From contig NW_024468259.1 of NCBI RefSeq assembly GCF_002104995.1, positions 682,001-746,000 on the forward strand: DNA of 64,000 nt, written 5' to 3'. The notes beneath the pieces are model-generated. The model worked only from the letters and a program-made list of their open reading frames with translations. It ran no database searches and had not been told where the DNA came from. This DNA is from Linderina pennispora (lineage: Eukaryota > Kickxellomycota > Kickxellomycetes > Kickxellales > Kickxellaceae). Numbering within the stretch: position 1 is the stretch's first letter; every line of letters starts with the position of its first letter. This document shows, one piece after another, positions 34,889 to 47,076 of the stretch. The position numbers were made by a program, and so were the translations under genes.

Positions 34889-36271
34889 ATGGACACCAGC
34901 ATTGAGACAACAGCGTCGTTTGGCGCATTCATATCGAATGTTCTCGGATGGGTACGTTTACGTCGCTCCCACGACGTGGTAGGAGGTCCTACGATTGTGC
35001 TCTACTATCGCCTCCCTACCATCCCCTTCTCCCTGCTCTGGCACAATTGCATGCTACCCATGTTGTTTGTTTGTTTGTCTCCTTTCATGATACTCGTGGT
35101 GTATGTGGTAACGGTTTCCAGAATCCAGCACTGCCACAGCCCAGGAGGGAGCTCATTCGTGGGCACTGGTGCAGGAGGACAGAGGTGGTTTTCCCTTTTT
35201 GGCTATTAGTGACTTTGTTGCCAGTACAATTGCCCGACTTCGTGCATTGCCCACACTAATTCCACCCAGAACCCATTGTTTGCTATAGACGTACTTTCTC
35301 GCGTGGTCTGTGAGCTTCTATCCGCAGATTATTCTAAACTACCGGCGCAAAAGGCAAGTACCTGTCTCATCCAAAATAATGTCCCCCAGGGCTACTGCGC
35401 GTTCATCTCCGGTGGGATTAATATCTATATATTGCCAATTCATGTAGTGTCGAGGGGCTGTCAATAGACTTTTTAGTATACAACGTGTACGGGTTCGCCT
35501 GCTATGCCACCTTCAACACAGCCTTCTTCTTTAGCGATTCGATCCGCGACGAGTACGCAAAGCGCAACGACGGCCACCAGAACCTGGTGCGGTTCAACGA
35601 CCTGTTTTTCTCTTATCACGCGCTGGTGCTGAGCATCGTGACCTTTGTCCAATCGTTCCTCTACAAGGTAAAGGTCGAAATAGCGTGCCTGCATGGATGT
35701 CCTACTGCAAATGCAAATTCTGATGACGATGTCATTATATTAAAGCGTCACGCACTTCCCCCTCCACCCCCCAAACTAGAGAGCCCCCGCGCAAGAGTCG
35801 TCGCTGGTCGTGCGTGTCTTCTTCTTCGCCACCGCCACAGGGGCCGTGCTACTGTCGCTGTTCTCGACAGCATACAACGTTGTGTACTTTTTGAGCTTCA
35901 TCAAGCTCGGGTGCAGCCTGATAAAGTACATTCCGCAGACATTCTTGAATTTCCGCCGCAAGTCGACCGTTGGCTGGTCGATCCACAACATCCTGCTGGA
36001 CTTCACTGGCGGCGTGCTGTCGTTCACACAGCTGATTCTCGACGCGGCCAGGTCGGGCAATGTTGGCGAGGCGTTTGGCAACCCGGTCAAGCTGGGCATG
36101 GGTCTGGCCAGCATTGGGTTTGACGTTATCTTTATGACGCAGCACTACCTGCTGTACACCGATCGATATGACCCGCGCAACTTTGAGGCCCAGCTGCAGT
36201 TCCACAGCGACGGCACGCCGAACTACGGATCGGCTGACAACAGCGACGCCGAGTCTCGGTCTACTCTGTAA
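34889..36271 (+). CDS. Cystinosin-family lysosomal/vacuolar transporter (CTNS/ERS1), four exons, intact
   Basis: Cystinosin exports cystine from the vacuole with protons, using two PQ-loop motifs in a seven-helix fold. Exons: 34889-34951, 35289-35353, 35448-35667 and 35780-36271, total 840 bases, 279 residues, phases consistent, no frame break. The first PQ loop spans the exon 2/3 join (FYPQIILNYRRK | SVEGLSIDF). The second is in exon 4: IKYIPQTFLNFRRKSTVGWS, then LDFTGGVLSFTQL and GNPVKLGMGLASIGFDVIFM. The intron after exon 2 starts with GC (AAAAG|GCAAGT) rather than GT; the conserved motif across the join leaves little doubt. The C-terminus is Ser/Asp-rich and short. The vacuolar location is inferred from the family. 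Confidence 0.93.
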
Positions 36272-36341
36272 TATCTCACATCACTTTTGTAATCCATTGC
36301 CAATCATCTACAATGTCTCGATAACATCCATTACCCATGGG

Positions 36342-39080
36342 TTAGGCCGTGATCTGCGAGTCGTACTTGGCGCGCAGCTCAACGACGCGCTGCGCAACAT
36401 CCTTGCCAGCCATGTCGCTGAATCCAGGCGTGGCCACCAGCTCGGCCAGGAATGCCTCGATCAGCTTGGATCCGCTCGCCATCTGGGCCTTGGTGAATTC
36501 TGTCGCCTTGCTTCTTTGGCTCACTGTTGACCGACGAGAAATCCTCGAGCTCGGTCACCTTGCGCTTGGCAAGCTTGATCACCGACTCAGGGAACTGCGC
36601 CAGCTCTGCAACATGGATGCCGAAGCTCTGGTCGCACACGCCCTTGCCAATCTTGTACAGCAGCGTCAGCTTCGCGCTGGCCCGCTGTGCTGCCTCTTAC
36701 GTGCCCGCTGCTGATCCTTGCCATGACATGGCGGTTATTCACAGCTGGGTACAGCTTCTCGAGCTCTGTCAGCTCGTGGAAATGGGTGGCAAAGAGACAC
36801 TTGCTCCTGATCTCCTTGACAATGTGCTCCGAGATAGCCCATGCCAGGCCAAATCCGTCGTAGGTGCTGGTGCCACGACCCAGTTCATCGATAATCACCA
36901 GCGAGTTCTCGGTCGCCGTCTTCAGAATCGACGCGGTCTCGAGCATCTCAGCCATAAACGTCGACACGCCCTTGAGCTGTGCATCGCCCTGCACCCACAC
37001 GCGCCAGAATGCAGTCGAAAATGCACAGCTGCGCCGAGTCGCACGGTACAAAACAGCCGACCTGCGCCATCAGCGCAATGACACCAATCTGGCGAATGTA
37101 CGTGGACTTGCCACCCATGTTGGGTCCGGTGATGATGACAAACTCCGACTCGCCCTTAGTCATGCTGACATCGTTCGCGATAAAGCTGATCCCCTCCTGC
37201 ACCTCCAGGCAAGGATGGCGAGCGGCAGCCAGCTCGACATTGCCACTTTCTGTCAGCACTGGCCGTGTATACGGGATCGGTGCTGTTGCTGATGCTTCGG
37301 CAAAGCTGGCAATGACATCAAGATGGGCAACAGTCGTGTTGAGCCGCTCCAACACTGGGCAGTACGACGCTGCAACCTTGATCACCTCCCTGACCAGTGC
37401 CGACTGAGCCTTGTCATAATCGGAGGAGAGGTCGCGATACATCCGGCTGGCATCACGCAGGGTAGGTGTCGTAAAGTACACGCCTGTCTTGAGCGTCGAC
37501 AGCTCGAATGTACTTGGTCCCCTTGCGCAGCTTGGCTCCGTCAGTGCGCGAGACCTTTAGGCAGTGCCCAAACGTCGAGTGCTTCTCGAGCTTCAGCTTC
37601 TTGTTCATATCAAGCCCCAATGCACTGGCCACTCGGCTCTGCTCAGCGACGATTGTGTGCATCTCCTTCGCCATCTGCGCCTTGGTCTCCTGGAGCCCCT
37701 CGTCAAAGTCCGCCTTCAGCATGAACTCGTGCTGGTCCGCCATCTCCAGATCGACAGCAGTCTCGACCATGCCTTGGAATGACTCCAGGTCGTTTGCAAT
37801 GGACACCAAATCGTTCAGGTAGTACTGGTCCACCAACTGGCCCGTTGTTGGCCAATACATCGCAGAGCGCAGGCAACGACACAACCACTTGGTACACGCG
37901 CACAATGTCCTGTAACGTAGCATACCCGCGCTGGAATCGGTTAGACAGACGTTTAAAGTCCGGCAGGCTGCGCAAGATTCACACTGCGCAGGGTCTCGCG
38001 ACACTCGATGTTCATGAAGAACTGCTCGACCAAGCCAAGCCGGTCCTCAATATCCGTAATCGACAAAAGCGGCTGCTTGAGCCACTGCTTCAGCAGACGC
38101 TTTCCTTGTGAGGTCTTGCAGCGGTCGAGCAGTCCATACAGGCTCATGGTCTTGCTTGCCCCGTCCTGGGGCGACGGCATCAGGTTCAGTGCCTGGACCG
38201 CCGACGCATCAAGTTTCATGTACTGCGACAGGTTGTGTGTACTGATAGTGAAGTTGGCGTAGTTTGACTCGTCGACCAGGAGGTTGAGATAGCCGATGAT
38301 GGCCGCCAGCGCGCCCATCGAGCGCTTCAGATCATACTCGGGCAGGCTCACAACCGGTGCCTGTGAGTTCACCAAACGCCCCAGATCCTGCTCGATATTG
38401 CTGACAGTGAACTTGCTCTTTTGCATGCTGGTGATCACAACCCCGCACCTGTCCAGCACGCTAACCAGTTTGCGACTCTCCAGACTCTGCGCCGCGCCAA
38501 GCTGCTCAATCAGGCATTCCTTGACATTGAGCTGGATCACCAAGGGATTCGAGGTTCGAATAGACATCATTATCGACAAACTCGCACACGCCGATACTGC
38601 GTTGCGCCGGATCCACAAACGCGACACCCACCTGCTCGCCTCTGACGCTGACGGCCATGACCAGCGGGACTGTCACCACCTCAGAGTTCCGGAACAGCAT
38701 CTCCTCGACCTCCTGCAGGTTTCCGGGCGATGCGGTCTTTGACACGTTCCACGACCCCTGCCGGGAATCGCTGGCGTAGATCTCTACGCGCAGCTGGTAG
38801 TTGAGCAGCGCATCGCGCATAAAGCTCTCGGCGACCACGCGCGACATTGTGCAGCTGGGAAGGTTGCTGCCCAGCATCTTGAGTACTGAAGGCGTCTTAT
38901 AAACCACAGTAGCCACATATTTGGCATCAGGCCCGTGGACGCTGTAGTAGTCGCCATTGGAGCGCTCAAATATGGCGGACCGTGTTCACCTTTTGCTCCA
39001 GTGTGCTAAAGAACCTGCAGAACCCTTGCTCCGACGACTTGTCCAGAGCCAGATCGGGGACGCTCTTCTTCCTTGGTCAT
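36342..39080 (-). CDS. MSH2: MSH2 mismatch-repair ATPase (about nine frame breaks)
   Basis: MSH2 pairs with MSH6 or MSH3 in the nucleus to recognise mismatches and loops. From the ATG at 39080 the corrected protein is about 909 residues. It has an N-terminal domain ([20 protein letters not shown]) without the Phe-x-Glu mismatch wedge, as expected for MSH2. The connector, lever and clamp regions follow. The ATPase has Walker [17 protein letters not shown], Walker B/signature [20 protein letters not shown] and [14 protein letters not shown], then [20 protein letters not shown] and the helix-turn-helix C-terminus. Extra bases lie near 39044, 38975, 38545, 37977, 37845, 37510, 36989, 36680 and 36510; the count satisfies the reading frame exactly. 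It is divergent from the SWIM-finger gene, with start codons about 290 bases apart. Confidence 0.93.
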
Positions 39081-39373
39081 TCCTCTGAATCAGTGAAAAA
39101 GGGGGGTTTAAATGCGAAAGAATTCGTTTTTGAAAAAACAGTGGAAAGCAGTGTAGAGAGCTGCGCGTCGAGGACGATGGGCAGGGCTAAGCCACGCTGC
39201 ACGCGCGCAATTTGCGACTGTTTAGATATAATCAGATTGATCCTTTGTAATTAGAAGCAGGCTTCGTAGCTTGGGGCATTGTGAGCTCTGGATATTGGGC
39301 TGCTTCGTCACTCGACCCTCACAACGATCCTCGTTTCTTTTCTCATTGTACTCAAATTCAGCTGTTTGTAATA

Positions 39374-41158
39374 ATGCGCAAACGACATCAATACCGCCAA
39401 AACCACGTCCAAGCCACCGTACAGGCCCTCGCCCGGCTGCCTCGGCTGCCTCGGCTGGCCCGAACAAGAAGAGCCACCAGCTGTCTCATCTGGCCTTGCC
39501 ACTGGCTATCAGCCAGTCAGCATATACTGGCACCCGGAGCGTGTTCTGGTGCCAGTGTCCCGCCTAATGCAGCAATCGTAAAGTTTGCTGACAGAAATAT
39601 CGTTCGGCTAGTGCACCATGAAGACGGCGAAACCATCCCTGACGTCGTAGACGGCGAGACAAAGGTAGTGGTGCCAGGCCTTTGCCCCTTCCATATGGTG
39701 GGTACCGAGGATACCGACCAGGCAGCATTGTGCGGGGGATTCCATACGCACATACACGAGCATAAGACGCTGGCTGTACAGGAGCCTATCACCAGGAGGG
39801 TCGCTGGTCTTGCGCTACAACCTGGTGACTGTGCCAATGCCAATCGACATCCTCATTAAATCGCCAGAGCTGCGGATGGTTTCGTTATACGTGTACCGCG
39901 ACAAGATGTTCAATGGGTCATCTCCAAAACTCTACCAAAAGGTCGACCATGGTGTCGTGCTGGATCCTGGGTTTGACGGCAAGCATCACTTGGACCATTA
40001 TCCGAATCCAACGTGCCGCCGGCTACTGCAACAGCATGCAATGGAGCCACTGTGGAAGTTGGAATGAGGAGTACATATATTCGCTCGAAGAGTGGACCCG
40101 AAGGATCGGCAGCTCCAATGTGTTTATGTACAGGACGCGAAACAAGGTGCCATTTCCTCCAGATAAGCGGTTTCATTCAGGCTCCGACTCGTTCAAGGTT
40201 GCATTTGGGTTCTGGACGGAGTTCCAGCAAGAGATGTGGAAGTACTTTTTGGAGAACGATACTGGCCCGTGTTACCTGGATGCTGTGTATCAACCATCCA
40301 CCGACGGCTTCCAGATCTGGGCCCTGTTTTTTGAGCGCAACAGCCAGCCGGTGCCAGTCTCGTATCTGATAACCACCTGGCGTCTCAATGCAGCTGATCA
40401 GCGACTGGCTGCTTGACATCGTCCAGACCGTTCCAAACCTGCCAAAGAAGACGCTGTTCGCCAACATTTTCAAGCACCATTTGCTGCAGCAGGTGTTTGA
40501 GACGTGGAGAATCCGATACTCAAAGTATTACATTGCACAGGTGGTCCGCAAACAGGTTCTGCGCAAAAAGGGCTCCGCCAGCGATGAGCTGAAACAGGCG
40601 GCATGCTCGATCAACTCGAGCTTCTCAAAATCGCTCACCACTATATTGAAGCTGAGCAGCGATGCAGCATTCTGCATTTTCTCAGAAAACAGTCAGAAAT
40701 GGCTACCACGTCCAGTCCAGAGACATGGCAGACTTCAACTACAGCGCTGACGCTGTGTGCCGCTGGCGGTTCCAGCTCTGGGTGGCAATGCTCAGTCGGC
40801 CAAACACTACGCGGATTGACTCGGTTCTGTACCACTTGGTCGACGTTATAGAGCCCCAAGTCAAGGTGGCGGATGGAGGATTCTGGCATGGAGGGTACTG
40901 GTGAGCCGTTCAGTCTTGACACAATCGAGAATGGCCATATCAATGACACTGGGCACCCGTACATGTCTCCGAGGAAGATCGATAGCAAGCTGTTCTATGT
41001 GCACCGGACATGACAACCTCCAGAGCAGGACCATCACCGATACCCGTCTCAATGTGTGCTACTGCGAGGTATTCATGCGGCGCGGGTTATGCGAGCACCT
41101 CATTTTCTGTGCACCCGACGACATCCACCACCCGCAACTACCAAAAGCTCTTGTGTGA
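39374..41158 (+). CDS. SWIM-finger protein with MULE-transposase-like core (several frame breaks)
   Basis: Reading through several single-base breaks gives a protein of roughly 590 residues. In order: a basic/Pro-rich N-terminus; a possible zinc-binding block (RSVFWCQCPA, then AAIVKFADRNIVRLVHHEDG); a helical region (YIYSLEEWTRRI, FWTEFQQEMWKYFLEN); a segment like the core of MULE transposases (CYLDAVYQPSTDGFQIWALF, then PVSYLITTWRL, with an Asp at the position of the first catalytic acid); a second helical part; and a C-terminal SWIM finger (LNVCYCEVFMRRGLCEHLIF, pattern CxC...CxH). MULE core plus SWIM finger is the layout of Mutator-like transposases and of the plant FAR1 regulators derived from them. 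No terminal inverted repeats are seen, and it lies tightly between MSH2 and DOA1. A domesticated transposase-derived gene is my inference. The start codon is uncertain. Confidence 0.55.
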
Positions 41159-41204
41159 GATTCCAGACGCATAGGCGCGGTTTAATGTCAATAAACAAAA
41201 ATCA

Positions 41205-43606
41205 TTATGCACTGAGGAACGCACCGACATCCCTGGCAGCCTTCCTTACTGCATCTGTCTGGCCCTTGATGCCCAAGATGACAATCATCTCGTCGCCCAG
41301 GATTCTGGCGCTGTCTTTGCACATGGGGAACTTGGCGGCCAGAATGCCAAACACGTTGATCAAACGAAGCTGCGCGTCCGCGTTGTTGGTAGATGTCAGG
41401 AACAGACTCGCTGGCGACAGAATCGTGAGTCCATCGTCATCGTCGCCCTTTTGTGTGGCAGCAATAGCCATGTTCATGTACACGTTCGACAGTGCAGTGA
41501 CCAGGTTCTTGTTGGTCAGCGGTGTGCCACGAGTCGTCCAGCGCCTTCAGGATTTCGCTGCGTGATGCCCAGACTAGATCGATGCCCTCTGCATGTGCAA
41601 ACGAATTGCCGATGGCACGGGCGCCCATCATCAGGTTGATTTCGTCCTCCTTGCTGAGCGCTGCCTGCGAGCTGGATAAGAGGGAAAAAATCCCAGTAGC
41701 GTCACCAACAATCTCCACAAACCCTTTGCCATCGACGTAACGCGAGAAGGCAGCCGGGGAGGATGCCACAACCAAGACGCAGCAAGTCCAGCCCTGGGAA
41801 CCGCTTGTTCTTTGGCCACATCAGTACCGCTCTCAGCACAACGTCAACTGCCTCAGGCGACACAGCCTGGCCCGATACCACTGCAGCCTCAATAGTGCGG
41901 ACTGCCTCGATCTGCGGCTCGGTCAACGCAGCGCTGTCGCCTGCATGGGTCAACAGCCCGTTGAACTCGGCAAACTTGTTGACGATCGCCGATGCGTTAC
42001 CTTGTCCTGTTGATGATGTAGTCGCGCGGCGGAGCATAGCTAGAGAGCGCAGCTGCGGATGATCCGCCTGGGACATACCGGTTGCCGCCCGTGAACGGAT
42101 CTCCCGAATGCCCACCGGCTGCCTGTCCGGACCCGCCAGGAATATACCGGTTGCCACCAGTGAACGGATCTCCCGACTGTGAGGCAGCCGCTGATCCTCC
42201 ACCCGGCACATACCGGCTGCCACCAGTAAACGGATCAGCCACCTTGGTTTTGGTCGGTACCGATCTGCGCGCCATCAGTGTTTTTGATAATGAAGTCGAC
42301 GACCTTGGTCAAGGAACTCCATGTTGAGCTGATTCCGCTCCAGGAACTTTTGTGCTGCCGAGTACACGTTCTCGGTAACATTGTAGGGAAGCTTCAGCGG
42401 TGGCGCGCCTTCCTGGATATCTACGTCGAACACGTAGTCATACTCTTTGCCGTCAAATACCTGCTTCTGACTCTGTCCAACAGCATCGACAACCTCGCCG
42501 ACCTTGGACCATTTCTGTGACGACTGGATCCCACTGGTACGCCTCGACGACCGTGCCCTCCTTTGACCATGATCACCTGCTGGTCCTTGGTGCCAGGCTG
42601 GCCCAGGCGCTCCTTGCCGGGCAAGCTTGCTTGTGTCGAGCCCGCCCATCGTCTTCTTGTTCATGGCGAACGATGCATTTGCAGCTTCGAACTCTTTGGT
42701 CGCTTCTTCCGAAGCCTAGGCGTGTCGAGTCAGTGGAAAACACACGGACCAGGCCATCGCTGGTGCCGCAGGCAATATCGCCGATTTGGCAAGCCCACAA
42801 CGGCCCACACCAGATGTCGACGGCACAAGAATTGTCTGTTCAACCCCACCGTTGCGCCATACCTTGACACACCGGTCTTCTCCGCCAGAAACGATGGCTC
42901 CGTCAGGGAGCACATCAATCGAGTAGACAAACGATGTGTGGTCATAGAGCTCGCTTAGACATGCGCCGTCAAGGCTCCATGTCCTAATTGCGCTGTCGTT
43001 GCCAGACGATACAAACCCGACCCCAGGCAGCACTGCCAGAGCGCGGACACAGTCGGTGTGACCCGTATAGACATGCTTCGATACACCGTCGACCCAGCGC
43101 CTAATTGTCTTATCCGCCGAACCAGTCAGAACCGACCCATCATCGAGTACCAGTACGCTCCACACGGCATGTGCATGTCCCTGCAATGTATGCTTCAGCA
43201 CGCCGTTCTCCCACACCTTTGCCGTCTTGTCCCATGACCCAGAAACCAATGTCTTGCCGTCTTTGGAGGCTGCCAGGGCACAGACGTTGTCGGTGTGGCC
43301 AGTGAGCTTGGACACCGGCTGAGCCAGGTCTGTCGGGTCCCAGAGATTAATTTCCTTTATCGGCACCACCAGTAGCGATGAGGCCGCTGGGGCACTCAGC
43401 AGTGGCGGAGAGAACGGCGACCGAGTTGACGTAGCCAGTATGGCCGATGAACACGCTGTCCTCAGCAAAGTCGTGGGTAGTGGTGCGTTTCCAGAGGCGG
43501 CCGGTCTTGTCGCGGGAGGCAGAAATGAGCGCGTCGTTGCCTTGGGCGGCGAGAGCACGTACGTCTGACGAGTGTCCGCTCAGCGACGCCGAGAGCTTGA
43601 ATATCA
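41205..43606 (-). CDS. DOA1/UFD3/PLAA ubiquitin-binding CDC48 cofactor (several frame breaks)
   Basis: DOA1/PLAA binds ubiquitin and the AAA ATPase CDC48/p97 and controls ubiquitin homeostasis and sorting. From the ATG at 43606: an N-terminal WD40 propeller (SASLSGHSSDVRALAAQGND; KLTGHTDNVCALAASKDGKT; VSGSWDKTAKVWENG), the PFU ubiquitin-binding domain (YDYVFDVDIQEGAPPLKLPY, then VTENVYSAAQKFLERN), three tandem DPFTGGNRYVPGG-type repeats near 42080-42250, and the C-terminal PUL domain that contacts CDC48 (KNKRFPGLDLLRLG; SFAHAEGIDLV). Frame breaks occur near 43370, 42790, 42715, 42600, 42530, 42295, 42000, 41765 and 41520. Their exact number is unresolved; the length is about 797 residues. Domain order matches the family exactly. 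Confidence 0.88.
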
Positions 43607-43865
43607 TACTTTTGAATTGAACAGTTGAAATGAGTAAGCGAATTCCCAGCAGTAGAGAGCAGACCTGCCGCTGTCCAAGGCCTGCCTGTGCCTCAAGACA
43701 CCCCCGCATTGCGTCACTAGCTCTGATCCATCACAGCGGACTAATCGTGATCAATCCCTGATTCGATCCCACCCAAAAGCCAATGTGTGCGAGTCAGGAT
43801 GATACATGGCAAAGGCATGTGCTGCACCAACATGCGCAACACAGCTGTACTTTGCACTTCATAGG

Positions 43866-44369
43866 ATGTCTACCGACCTAACTGGAATCGAGTGGCGCTT
43901 CACAGAATGGATCGGACCCAACGGCGGCCTGCGCCCCGACAATGTGCTTGAGTACTTTGGCCTGTCTCCGTTCTGGGACCCGTCAAGCAACAACGCAATC
44001 CTGCGAATGCAGACGCAGTTTAACGAGCTGCAGAACGCATCCCTGGACCTGCGGCAGATGACTGGCATAGAGTTTGCAGTCACATACCACGAAGCACCAG
44101 CACTGTTCATCATCACCAAGCAGCGGCGGTCCAACCCGACAAAGGTGACGCCAGTGTCGATCTACTATGTGGTGAATGGGAATGTCTACGAGGCGCCGTC
44201 GCTGTACTCGATTATCTCAACACGGATGCTGAGCAGTATCAAGCACGTAGAGGACGCGTTTGAGTTAGCCAACAAGCACGCAGAGTTTCATCCGTCGTAC
44301 GGGTACTCGTGGAAGGAGACAGCAGAGCAGAAAGAGGCGCGCAAGGCCGAAATTAAAGAGTTCAAATAG
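43866..44369 (+). CDS. MED6: Mediator complex subunit 6
   Basis: MED6 is a head-module subunit of Mediator and contacts RNA polymerase II. The uninterrupted frame has the family signature early: [20 protein letters not shown], then [36 protein letters not shown] and [16 protein letters not shown], followed by [15 protein letters not shown]. The length is 167 residues from the ATG at 43866, which I prefer to an in-frame ATG 20 codons upstream because family members start right before this domain. The C-terminus is a Lys/Glu-rich helix ([13 protein letters not shown]). It converges with the asparaginyl-tRNA synthetase gene, whose stop is 65 bases away. Confidence 0.93.
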   Translation: MSTDLTGIEWRFTEWIGPNGGLRPDNVLEYFGLSPFWDPSSNNAILRMQTQFNELQNASLDLRQMTGIEFAVTYHEAPALFIITKQRRSNPTKVTPVSIYYVVNGNVYEAPSLYSIISTRMLSSIKHVEDAFELANKHAEFHPSYGYSWKETAEQKEARKAEIKEFK

Positions 44370-44433
44370 CTTTTTATTGGAGATTTTTTGTTTTCAAAAG
44401 CAGGCAGGCGCCTGCCACACAGCCGAGATGAGA

Positions 44434-46235
44434 TCAGGGCATGCAGCGGCCGACGAAGCGGGGGTACAGGCAGCAGTCCTCTGACAGTGAACCGGTTGGT
44501 GAGCCAGGCAAGGAACCGCTCGACGCCGAGGCCGAAACCGCCGTGCGGGCACGTGCCGTACTTGCGCTGGTCCAGGTACCAGTAGTAGGGAGCCGGGTCC
44601 AGGCCCTCGCGCTTGTAGGCAGCAAGCAGCGTGTCGTAGTCCCAGATACGCATGGATCCGCCGACGATCTCGCCGACACCCGGCATCAGCAGGTCAACAG
44701 ACTCGGTGACGCGCGGGTCCTCCTCGGTGGGCGGCATGTAGAAGGCCTTGATGGGGCCAGGGAAGTGCGTGAGCAGAATAGGTTTGCCGATGGTGTCGGT
44801 CATGAAGCGCTCGGGCGACTCGGGGATGTCGTCACCGAAACTCAAAGTCCTTGCCATCCTCCTCGCGCTTGATGCCGCGCTCGTTGAGCCACTTGATGGC
44901 ATCCTCGTAGCGCATGCGCAGGAACGGCTCGTCGGTGATGGGCTTGAAGCCCGGGTTGAGCTCCTCAATCATGGCGCGCGTCTCCGGCTCGGCCCACACG
45001 CGGTTCACGACGTCCTTGACCATGTTCTCGATACCGTCGAGCAGGTCGGTGAACGAGATGAACGGGATCTCAGCCTCACAGTGCGAGTACTCCGAAAGGT
45101 GGCGGCGCGTGTTGGACTTTTCGGCGCGGTACGACTCGGAGATTGTGTACACAGCACCCATCGACGGCAGGCATGTCTCCAGGTACAGCTGCGACGACTG
45201 CGTCAGGTACGCGTTCTCGCCGTAGTAGTTGAATGAGAACAGTGTCGAGCCCCCCTCAACCTGCGTCTGGACCATGCACGGCGGCGTCACCTCGTAGTAG
45301 CCAGCGCTGTCAAAGTGGTCGCGGAACGCGCGCATCACACGCGACCGCACCTTCAGCACCGATGACGCCGTGTCGCCGCGGATCACCAGGTGCCGCTGGT
45401 GGTACTTGATCGACGGATCGGACTCCGAGTTCAGGATGTTCGTCACTGCATCGTCGCCGCCCGGCGCCTTGCTGACAACCTCCCAGTAGTCAACGATCAG
45501 CTCGTGGCCGCCCGGAGCCGTCTTGCCCTCAGGCACCTCCTTCAGCTCACCGTACAGCGCAACCGTCGACTCGAGCGTTAGAGTAAGCGCATCGTACGTG
45601 TGGCACAGGCGGTTGGTCAGCACACACTGCAGGAAACCACTGCCGTCACGCAGCACAATGAACATCATGTCCTTGCCCTGCACGCGCAGCCGGTTGACCC
45701 ACCCAAACACCTTGACACGCGTGTTGCGGTTGGCGGCGCCGTCCCGGATCTTGATCTGCTTGGCGGCCGGCAGAGACGCGTCCTCGGTGAGCACAATCTT
45801 CTTGCTCTCATCCAGCTTGCGCTGCTCCTCGGCCTGCTTGGCAGCAGCCTGCTCCGACTCCTTGGCGGCCTGCTCGGCCTGCTTCTTCGCCTTCTTGATG
45901 TTGAGGTCATGCGTCTTCTTGGCCTTCTTCAGCGCAGATGCAGTGATCTCGGCATACTCGTCGCTGCCAGCCTTCTTCACCTGGACCTTGAAGGACGCCT
46001 GCTTCTCAGCAGGCATGCCGGCGATCGCTGCAACAGCCGCCACAGCGGTCTTGAACGGCGCGGTCTGAACTCCGCTACCAGTCTCGTCGGAGCCGGCGGC
46101 CTCGTCGACAAACAAAACTAGAAATGTGTCGTTAGCACCGTGTTCGATTTACAGGCGAATTTCAAAGGAGCGATGCTTACAGTTTTCGTTAAGGCTCATT
46201 TCCTGTGTCTTGGAAGCGATTTCGTCCGCGGACAT
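44434..46235 (-). CDS. Cytosolic asparaginyl-tRNA synthetase (one intron, two frame breaks)
   Basis: The enzyme charges tRNA-Asn in the cytosol (class II, subclass b). Exon 1 (46235-46181) encodes [18 protein letters not shown], followed by a 63-base GT-AG intron; exon 2 begins with [13 protein letters not shown], the eukaryotic AsnRS N-terminal motif. A Lys/Ala/Glu-rich coiled stretch follows (about residues 80-130), then the OB-fold anticodon-binding domain ([20 protein letters not shown]) and the class II core (motif 2: [20 protein letters not shown]; motif 3: [19 protein letters not shown]). Extra bases near 44840 and 44475 are the only breaks. The corrected length is 578 residues, ending GRCMP. 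The N-terminal extension and the absence of a mitochondrial presequence indicate the cytosolic form (yeast DED81 type). Confidence 0.93.
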
Positions 46236-46562
46236 TTCTAGCGATTTAGAAAAATAAAAAAGTCTTCTGTGGGAGAATACGAAGAGAAAAGAAGAGAAAA
46301 GAACCGTTGACTCGCCGCTTTTAGGGGCGCATTTATGCGCGCTGGAAAAATTTGCTCAAAGCCCACGCTGTTTTGGCTGAGCTATATGCAATCAGGGATG
46401 GTGACTAACTTCATCGCCAGCTGCGAGTGCTCAAGCCGCAGTTCCTTGCTTCTGATATATCATGTGATGTATTCGTTGTTCGGTGTTTCATAATATTGTC
46501 AATGACCTAAGCCGCTCGCTGATGGGCAACGATAAGCCAGGAAGGAAAACAGGCTCTAAATC
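46236..46562. other. Intergenic: asparaginyl-tRNA synthetase promoter
   Basis: Both flanking genes are on the minus strand. The stretch is A/T-rich with a GAAGAGAAAAGAAGAG purine tract at about 46280-46303, which is a pyrimidine tract on the transcribed strand. No conserved frame is seen. Confidence 0.5.
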
Positions 46563-47076
46563 TTACAGGGACTTGGGCGGCTGGAAGTTCGGGTCGTCGT
46601 TGTTCTACACAGACCAGAAAAGCAAATTAGCTGCAGGTATCTGCGCTTAAACGCTATATGATCTAGATATATGGATGTAGTCCCTTACCTTGAACTGCTT
46701 CGACCACATCATCGACGGGGTCCACACGCGAGGGTAGATGGTGCGCTCCTACAAAACATGCATGCAAGCAAACAATTAGCGTGGTACATTCTCTGAAGGA
46801 GTGCAGCAGTGCTACAGCTGTGGCACTTACCTCGAGCTCAGCCGACTTCTTGAACACGAACGCAACGACTGCCGCCGCACCCAGACCAACAATGACCGTG
46901 TTGCGCTTCCACGACTTGGGCTGCGCCCACCAGCCACCGGCCGGAGACCACACCTGCTTCGGATAAGGCTTCTGAGGAGTTCCACCCTACAAATGTAAAT
47001 TTGAACACCGGCGACTTCAGCATCCACGCAATAGCGACTGCTCCGGACTCGAATTGATCTACCTTCAACGTACCAT
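46563..47076 (-). CDS. Small single-pass membrane protein, four exons, first exon only ATG
   Basis: The exons are 47076-47074 (the ATG alone), 46986-46831, 46748-46689 and 46604-46563, joined by three short GT-AG introns in phase 0. The product is 86 residues: GGTPQKPYPKQVWSPAGGWW, then a basic stretch, a hydrophobic helix (TVIVGLGAAAVVAFVF), and a tail with YPRVWTPSMMWSKQF and DPNFQPPKSL. The WSPxGGWW motif before a single membrane helix and the later SxxWSKQ motif recall a small conserved fungal protein family probably found in mitochondrial membranes; I cannot name it. The first acceptor (TTTGTAG|GGTGG) follows directly from an ATG|GTACGT donor, giving a start codon in its own exon. Confidence 0.75.

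Noticed and set aside
45523..46121. Open frames on the plus strand opposite asparaginyl-tRNA synthetase
   Set aside because: Leu/Ser-rich translations mirror the Lys/Ala/Glu-rich coiled region on the true strand.
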